DNA of 64,000 bases from positions 4,933,747 to 4,997,746 of the forward strand of contig NW_003101682.1 in assembly GCF_000003855.2 (NCBI RefSeq), read 5' to 3'. Below are positions 57,582 through 64,000 of this stretch, piece after piece (position 1 is the stretch's first letter; every line of letters begins with the position of its first letter). The notes under the pieces are model-generated. The model had not been told where the DNA came from and ran no database searches. It saw only the letters and a list, made by a program, of their open reading frames with translations. Origin of the DNA: Blastomyces gilchristii SLH14081 (Eukaryota; Ascomycota; Eurotiomycetes; Onygenales; Ajellomycetaceae). The translations under genes and the position numbers were made by a program.

Positions 57582-58258
57582 TTACTTCCGTGGATATTTC
57601 TTCCACCCTCGTCCGTGACCCCGCTGTTAAATATTAGTTAGCCACCAGCCCTTGAAGTCAACAGCTGGGAACAAGCTGGGGCTAGAAAGCAAGAACATAC
57701 CTGTTTCCACAACCTGATCATCGCCGGCATACCCATCATGGCCTTCTTCCGATCTTCCAACCTAACCTCTAGCGTCCGCTCCCACTTATGACCCTTAACC
57801 TTCTGACCAATACCCGTGCCGCGGATTCTCAATCCCTTCTCAACAGCCTTCGTCTCCTTATATACCGTCGACTTGCGACTGGGAGGTAATAGTTCCTCAA
57901 CGCCATATTGCGCAGCTAATTTGACCAATTCGTTCTGCCGTCGGAGGGAAATCATGGCGCCCCGCCATCGCCCTGTTTCGGGGTTCTTGTATGGAAGGAA
58001 TGGGTTTGGGTGTTCTGGATCGGAGCGGAGGAAGGCCTGTGACATTGAGAAGGCAGATTGGTCTATTTTTGAAGCTTTAGAGGAGCGAGATGGCGTATAG
58101 GGACTTGGAGCTGGAGCTGGGGGCTCGACACCCTCTGGTAGTTTTGGTGCTCCAAGGGCATTTGCGGAGTATATTTGCGGCGGGTAGCGGGCGAAAAAGT
58201 TGCGGAGCCGGACAGGGAGGTTCTCCAAAATGCCTGCGGCAGCCTGTTTAGTAGCCAT
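57582..58258 (-). CDS. mrpl25: Mitochondrial large ribosomal subunit protein mL59 (MRPL25)
   Basis: Two exons, 57701-58258 and 57582-57623, give 199 residues. The N-terminus has LPVRLRNFFARYPPQIYS, then a Pro-rich linker, then NPFLP and the conserved RRQNELVKLAAQYGVEELLPPS. KVKGHKWERTLEVRLEDRKKAMMGMPAMIRLWKQ leads to the last exon RGHGRGWKKYPRK, a 14-codon exon including the stop. Without it the protein would end in a non-conserved tail. The pattern matches the fungal mL59/Mrpl25 protein of the 54S mitoribosome. There is a basic N-terminus but no long presequence. It is divergently paired with PRP39. Confidence 0.88.
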
Positions 58259-58774
58259 TGGAGCTATATACTGGCTCAGTGGCCCCCTTTCTTAGCCTTA
58301 GGATGATGATGGGTTGCTGAGGTTGTTGATGTTGGCGCCGATTGAAAGTGGTGAAAATTGGTCACGTGTTGGAGGGAGAAACTAAAACAATTTGGGATAG
58401 ATATTACACGTGATATTCTTAGTGTGTAACTTTGGTAATATTTCAGTCTTTATGTGGCTGGGCGCGGGAAGTTGCCGCTTAACGGAAAGGAAAGTCCGTA
58501 TTGTTCCAGTAACAATACGTCTTACTTGCGAGATGAAAGGCCCGCCAAGCCCCCGAGCCTCTTGTGCTACAGTTTACTTTCCGCAACCCAGCGCGGCGTG
58601 CAACCTCTTTTCTTCCTCGTTGCTGTCTGATTCTCCTCATAATCCCTTTAGTCATTCATTCATCTATCTATCAACAACCCATTATCAAACCCCCAGTGCC
58701 TATTCAATTACTTTCTAGATCTCTATACACTTCGGTATACGTTTCCCGGGCCTACAGCCTGACCAGTCGTCGAT
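58259..58774. promoter_or_regulatory. Shared divergent promoter mL59 / PRP39
   Basis: 516 bp between the two start codons, pyrimidine-rich towards PRP39 (58600-58740). CACGTG occurs at 58363-58367 (TCACGTGTT) and again at 58407-58413 (ACACGTGAT); these are E-box-like sites. No more can be said from sequence. Confidence 0.5.
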
Positions 58775-61142
58775 ATGGCTGACGTGATCTTCGGTGGCAC
58801 AGAGGAGGAGAATGCGGAATTGAAGAAGCTGCACGCGGAGGTGGTGAGTTGTTTTCGTTGAGGGTCGCGCTTGAGGTCGCAAACATAGACTAACTTTCCT
58901 TTTTATTACTATAGCTAGAAGATCCTGATAATTTCGAAAACTGGGAGAAGTTGATTCGCGCCGCAGAGGGGCAGGAAGGGGGAATCAATCGCAATTCTAA
59001 TCCCCAGGCTATCACAGCTACGAGAGGCGTATACGATCGGTTTCTGGCCAAGTTTCCACTGTTGTTCGGATACTGGAAAAAGTATGCTGATCTAGAGTTT
59101 TCAATTGCCGGGACAGAAGCTGCAGAAATGGTATGTTGCATATTTCCTTATTTTTCGAAGTCTTTTTTTTGTGGACCCTACATCCAAAGTATATTACATG
59201 AACCGGAAATAATGATGTAATTTGGTAGGTTTATGAACGAGGTGTTGCGAGCATTACGAATTCCGTAGATCTATGGACCAACTACTGCGCTTTCAAAGTC
59301 GAAACTTCCCACGATGCAGACATTATTCGAGAGTAAGTATGGGCGTGTTGGTTTCCTTCCCCATAACTATACCGACACAGCGCGGATATTGTTGTGATCA
59401 CCAGGACAAGAGGTGCAGATTAGTATCATCAACAAAAGTTCCTTGATGGGTGAGATAGTCATCTGCTACCCGGACTCCCCCTTGAAACTTCTTCTCACCC
59501 TTGAGTTTCAGGCTCTTGTTTTTCCTTCGCACAACAATGACCTTGTTCGGGGACCCTTCTATCTATTTGCCGCACGATGAAATACCATTCTCCGTTGACC
59601 TTGCCCCAGTTGGGCATTTCACTGAAGACTTATTGCATATGCCATGTTTGCCATCCTTCACACTCCCTCATTTCTTCCTCTCCTTTCCTTCCCCTTCCCC
59701 TCCACCGTATTGAATACGAATTAGCTAACATTAATGGAAATAGACTTTTTGATAGGGGTGCGAGCTGCGTGGGGTTGGATTTCCTAGCCCATCCGTTCTG
59801 GGACAAGTACATCGAGTTTGAGGAACGTCTTGAAGCTCATGACAAGATTTTCGCCATATTGGCGAATGTGATTGAAATTCCCATGCATCAGTACGCAAGA
59901 TACTTTGAGCGCTATCGCCAGATGGCTCAAACCCGCCCCGTCTCTGAGTTAGTTCCACCCGAGCCATTAAGCCAATTTCGTGCAGAAGTGGACGGTGCAG
60001 TAGCTGGTATTCCGCCAGGGTCGAAGAGTGAGGCAGAAATAGAAAGAGATCTTCGCCTTCGGATCGACAGCTACCATCTGGAAATCTTTTCGAGAACGCA
60101 AACGGAAACCACTAAAAGATGGACATATGAATCTGAAATAAAGCGACCTTATTTTCACGTAACGGAGCTAGACGAAGCGCAGCTGTCTAACTGGAGGAAG
60201 TACCTTGACTTTGAAGAAGCTGACGGCTCGTTTTCGAGAATTCAATTTTTGTACGAGCGCTGCCTCGTTACATGTGCACATTATGACGAATTCTGGCTTC
60301 GATATGCTCGGTGGATGCTAGCCCAAGAAGGCAAGGAAGAGGAAGTTCGCAATATATACCAGCGTGCCAGCACATTATATGTCCCCATTTCGCGGCCTGA
60401 GGTCAGACTTCATTATGCGTATTTCGAAGAATTATCTGGGCGCGTTGACGTTGCCAAAGATATTCATTCCGCGATTCTGGTGCCACTTCCTGGCCACATT
60501 GAAACTATTGTGTCGCTTGCGAACTTATCACGTCGCCATGGAGGCCTGGAGGCCGCGATAGAGATTTATAAATCTCAACTTGACGCTCCGCACTGCGACA
60601 TCCAAGCTAAAGCGGCGTTTGTGGCAGAATGGGCGAAATTGCTGTGGAAGATTAAGGGGTCCCCGGATGATGCCCGCCAAGTATTCCAGAAAAACCAGCA
60701 ATGGTACCCAGATAGTCGTCCATTCTGGACAAGCTATCTTATGTTCGAACTTGAACAGCCTACCAGTGCAGAAACCGAGGATGTACAATATCAGCGAATT
60801 AAGCAAGTGATGAGCGAGATTCGATCGAAGAGCACCCTACAGCCTGCGGTTGTAAAAGAACTTGTCCAAATTTATATGTTATACTTGTTAGAACGAGGCT
60901 CGAATGAATCTGCAAGGGAGTATATGACTCTCGACCGCGAGGTCAATGGTCCCCAATCCGTGCAGGCATTGATGAAACCATTAGCCGACAAGGATATCCA
61001 GGTTAATAAAGCGCCATCCAGCTCAAATGGAAGTCAACCCCCACCAGCCACGGAACCAGTCAACCAGCAAGCTCAGGCTCCGCAAGGCAAACAGCATCAT
61101 CAACCAACCGAGAGACCCATTTCATCTAATGGGGGTGTATAA
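58775..61142 (+). CDS. prp39: U1 snRNP component PRP39
   Basis: Four exons, 58775-58843, 58915-59130, 59229-59332 and 59744-61142, give 595 residues. The protein is a chain of HAT (half-a-TPR) repeats: FENWEKLIRAAE, FGYWKKYADLEF, DLWTNYCAFKVE, PFWDKYIEFEE, NWRKYLDFEEADG, EFWLRYARWMLAQ and PFWTSYLMFELEQ. Order and spacing fit PRP39, which binds U1 snRNP with PRP42 or as a homodimer and supports 5' splice site recognition. The C-terminal 60 residues are polar and Gln/Pro-rich. Intron 3 is 411 nt, long for this window, and has pyrimidine-rich sequence and TTAGCTAACATT as a likely branch site. The exon 4 acceptor was chosen so that GA+A restores REL-FDRGAS. Confidence 0.93.
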
Positions 61143-61891
61143 CACCCATCACCCGCCTTGTTTTAAGCATTTTCTCGGTTGTATGTTGCTATTTTCAATA
61201 ACCCCCGGCGCAAGTGGTACGATTCTCTTGTGTTATTATCATTTCGGATTTGGTTCCTGCCTGGCACACATTACTTCCCGTTTCTCTCCATGTTAGTGGC
61301 AAAAGATATTGCAGAAAAATTTCTCTATTCACTTCTTAGACGCGTGGGCTCGGAGGCAATTCTGTAGACAGCGGTTGCAGGGATACCATTAATGGATTTA
61401 AATAATGTACCGGGTGGTATGAGATGATGGTCAGCTTTCGGGTACCTGCTCCATTGCCTCCATTTGAGGATGCTCTCTGTTTCAATGATCGAATGGAGGT
61501 GGATGTATTTTACTCTTCGTACCTTGTTTTTTATGTCTTTTATATTTCTTTGTTATTTTATGCTGCTTGATTTCTAAACATGTTGTGAAGCTGAACTCTT
61601 TGAAGGAAAGGTACTCCTACATTTCATACCCTAGTTTGAAATGTAGAATATTTGAATGTTCTAACTAAGTTGAATGAAAATGATTGCAATTCACGTCTTT
61701 GCTCCTCCTCTTTGTCTGTTATTCCCGAACATGCTGCTGACTAAAATATTTATAAGCTAGCTAGTTAGTTAGTTAACCACTAGTTAACTACTTGATCTAT
61801 TAATTAGTGCTCCATTCGGCGGCAAAACGCGAACGATATACTTCGCCAGATCTTGATTTCTTTGAAGAGCATCTGTGATTTGACCATTAAC
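61143..61891. other. Intergenic region between PRP39 and PRP28
   Basis: 3' flank of PRP39 and promoter of PRP28. Contains short TTAGTTAG repeats at about 61760-61790. No gene is supported. Confidence 0.55.
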
Positions 61892-64000
61892 ATGGATTGG
61901 ATCGCTGAAAATAGACCTCCCGGTCCACCGCCGGAACTCTTAGAGCGGCCTCCTACACCACCCCCTCCCCCTCCCGAATCTCTGGTACCTCCTCCGCCCC
62001 CAGAAGCTGCTGCTCCTCCTCCGCCGCCCCCAGACTCCACAGCCCCTCCTCCTCCAGACGATGCGCTGCCACCCGATCTACCGGCAGCTAAGAGGAAAAA
62101 AGGCTGGGGAAGCCAACGATCAACTACGCCTCTGAGTGTCGAGGAACTTCTCAGAAAGAAGCGGGAAGCTGATGAAGCCGCATCAAAGGTACGTTAGGCT
62201 GAACTGAACACCCACATGTTGCGCTATTTGCCCCTCTTTTCCCTACATGTACATTTTGTTTTCAATGAGTATTTCGGCATGTCTGGATAGATTATTATCC
62301 TTCACAGAAGATATAGGTTGATCGCTGACTCTGTTGTTGCCTTTCTAAATATCTAGCCCAAATTCCTCTCGAGAGCGGAAAGAGAGAAGCTCGCGTTGGA
62401 GAAACGCGCGAAGGAAGTCGAAAATCAAAGACGTCTGGAAGCGAACGGTACTGGGCCCTCCTCATCTCGAAGCCCTGAAATGAATGGATATCCTTCCCCA
62501 CCATCAAGAAGCAATAGAATCGATGGACCTTCGCGGGCTTCGATTCCCGCTGGCCCTCGGGGCTTGCGACATGGAGAAATCCCAACTGCTCCAGCTGCGA
62601 TGCGCACGAAACAAAATGATATGCCCCCGCCTCCTTTGCCTGGGCCGAAGGCTGAACAAAAGGGGGAAAAGCGTCCTTCTCCAGAAGAAGCCCAAGCTGC
62701 GTTGATACGCCAACGGTATATGGGAAGTGGCCAAACGTCGAATTTCTCTGCGAAGAAGAAACGAAGGCGGACAACAGAGAGGAAGTTTAACTTTGAATGG
62801 AATGCGGATGAAGATACGAGTCCTGATTACAATCCGCTCTATCAAAACCGTTCCACAGCAAATTTCTATGGTCGTGGTCGTTTAGCTGGGTTCAGTGATG
62901 AATTTGCCGATGCCGTTACGAGAAACTACGCAAGAGCTTTAGAAGATAGAGATCCGGAGGCTGGCAGGGTTAGGGCGAGGGAGATTTTGGAAATGGAAAG
63001 AAGAAGGAAGGAAGAGGGCGGACGGCATATGTTGGACGCGCATTGGTCTGAGAAGAAGTTGGAGCATATGCGCGAAAGGGACTGGAGAATCTTCAAAGAA
63101 GATTTCAATATCAGTACCAAAGGAGGAAGCATTCCCAACCCCATGCGGTCGTGGGCTGAATCAGGACTTCCAAAAAGACTTCTCAACATCATTGAGCAAG
63201 TTGGATACACTGACCCTTCACCTATTCAGCGAGCTGCTATCCCTATTGCATTGCAGAATCGTGACCTTATCGGTGTTGCTGTGACTGGTTCCGGAAAGAC
63301 TGCCGCATTTTTACTCCCTCTGCTTGTCTACATAGCGGAACTCCCACGTCTAGATGAGTTTGAATGGAGAAGAAATGACGGTCCGTACGCGATAATATTG
63401 GCCCCAACCCGCGAATTGGCACAACAAATCGAACTGGAAGCCAAGAAATTCTCCGCCCCTCTTGGCTTCAACGTTGTCAGTATTGTCGGTGGTCATTCTC
63501 TAGAAGAGCAGGCCTACAGCTTGCGCAACGGGGCGGAGATCATCATTGCCACACCCGGCCGTTTGGTAGACTGTATCGAGAGACGAATGATCGTCTTCAG
63601 TCAATGCTGCTACGTTATCATGGACGAAGCGGACCGGATGATTGATCTTGGTTTCGAGGAGCCCGTGAACAAAATCCTCGACGCTCTCCCCGTCACGAAC
63701 CAGAAACCAGACACGGAAGACGCAGAGAACCCACAAGCAATGAGCCAACATATCGGTGGCAAAGACCGCTACAGACAAACAATGATGTATACAGCCACCA
63801 TGCCTCCGGCTGTCGAGCGAATTGCACGCAAATACCTCAGGCGACCGGCGATCGTCACAATCGGCAACATCGGCGAAGCCGTCGACACCGTCGAGCAGCG
63901 CGTCGAATTCATCTCTGGCGAAGACAAGCGCAAGAAACGCCTCGCCGAGATCCTATCGTCGCGAGAATTCCGCCCACCAATCATAGTCTTCGTCAATATC
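61892..64000 (+). CDS. prp28: DEAD-box splicing helicase PRP28 (3' end beyond the window)
   Basis: Exons 61892-62188 and 62357-64000 (open to the end) give 647 residues; the last part of the protein is missing. Exon 1 is Pro-rich, with long runs of Pro. The segment KFNFEWNADEDTSPDYNPLY is characteristic of PRP28. Helicase motifs: SPIQRAAIPIALQ (Q motif), AVTGSGKT (I), PTRELAQQ (Ia), GG (Ib), TPGRL, DEAD (II) and TAT (III; the usual form is SAT). The window ends at motif IV (IVFVNI). PRP28 displaces U1 from the 5' splice site so that U6 can bind. It follows PRP39, a U1 snRNP protein, in the same direction. The 168-nt intron (62189-62356) is in phase 0. Confidence 0.95.

Overview
The window is nuclear DNA of a filamentous ascomycete. 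The genes have short spliceosomal introns (50-115 nt typical, a few of 140-411 nt) with GT...AG ends, and the products are fungal: an a-pheromone exporter, a Cep57/PPC89-type spindle pole protein, NOG2, IKS1, mL59, mS26, a But2-domain protein, the molybdenum cofactor sulfurase HxB, PRP39 and PRP28. GC-normal gene blocks alternate with AT-rich transposon graveyards in which certain C-containing dinucleotides have been erased. That pattern and the protein variants suggest Onygenales, most likely an Ajellomycetaceae dimorphic fungus such as Blastomyces or a relative. The species assignment is inference.

Layout. 1-3340: a dead AT-rich island with a LINE 3' end and heavily mutated, unidentifiable repeat sequence, followed by an LTR-like fragment. 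4330-8691: STE6-like full ABC transporter in five exons. 11199-14951: a single-pass membrane protein of unknown role and a DUF7730 protein. 16766-18497: a decayed aminoglycoside-phosphotransferase-family gene, next to a Tc1-like transposase relic and a minisatellite (18700-19500). 20597-21364: sterol-desaturase/fatty-acid-hydroxylase family enzyme. 23052-26208: spindle-pole Cep57/PPC89-like protein. 27515-31029: divergent pair Tfb3/MAT1 (TFIIH) and Bud27/URI (RNA polymerase assembly prefoldin). 31960-34158: IKS1 kinase. 35060-38455: divergent pair NOG2 (60S assembly GTPase) and mS26/Pet123 (mitoribosome). 38728-39560: a dead Tc1/mariner transposase. 40056-41356: metallo-beta-lactamase-fold protein with an N-terminal zinc ribbon. 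43276-43898: secreted But2-domain protein. 45641-47386: DPP1-like lipid phosphatase with two microexons. 49831-50564: MARVEL-like four-TM protein. 52547-52620: tRNA-Ile(AAT). 54381-57116: HxB. 57582-58258 and 58775-61142: mL59 and PRP39, divergent. 61892-end: PRP28, cut by the window edge.

Gene functions. Most genes are housekeeping in gene expression: TFIIH, polymerase assembly, ribosome assembly, mitoribosome, and U1 snRNP with the helicase that removes U1. The order does not suggest a biosynthetic cluster. The accessory content consists of transposon relics, the broken phosphotransferase gene, and simple repeats in long intergenic spacers.

The most unusual signal is in the transposon islands. 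A tract of about 1.56 kb (1537-3098) has, by my reading, no CC, GG or CG dinucleotide, while CA, TG, CT and AG stay common. The same is true for about 640 bp inside the Tc1 relic (38838-39477), where reading the broken transposase shows TGG to TGA and CCN to TCN/TTN changes. This is a C-to-T process acting on C followed by C or G, not the classical CpA-directed RIP. A second genome-scale signal is the nonamer TACGGAGTA/TACTCCGTA, present eight times, always between genes and often upstream of start codons.
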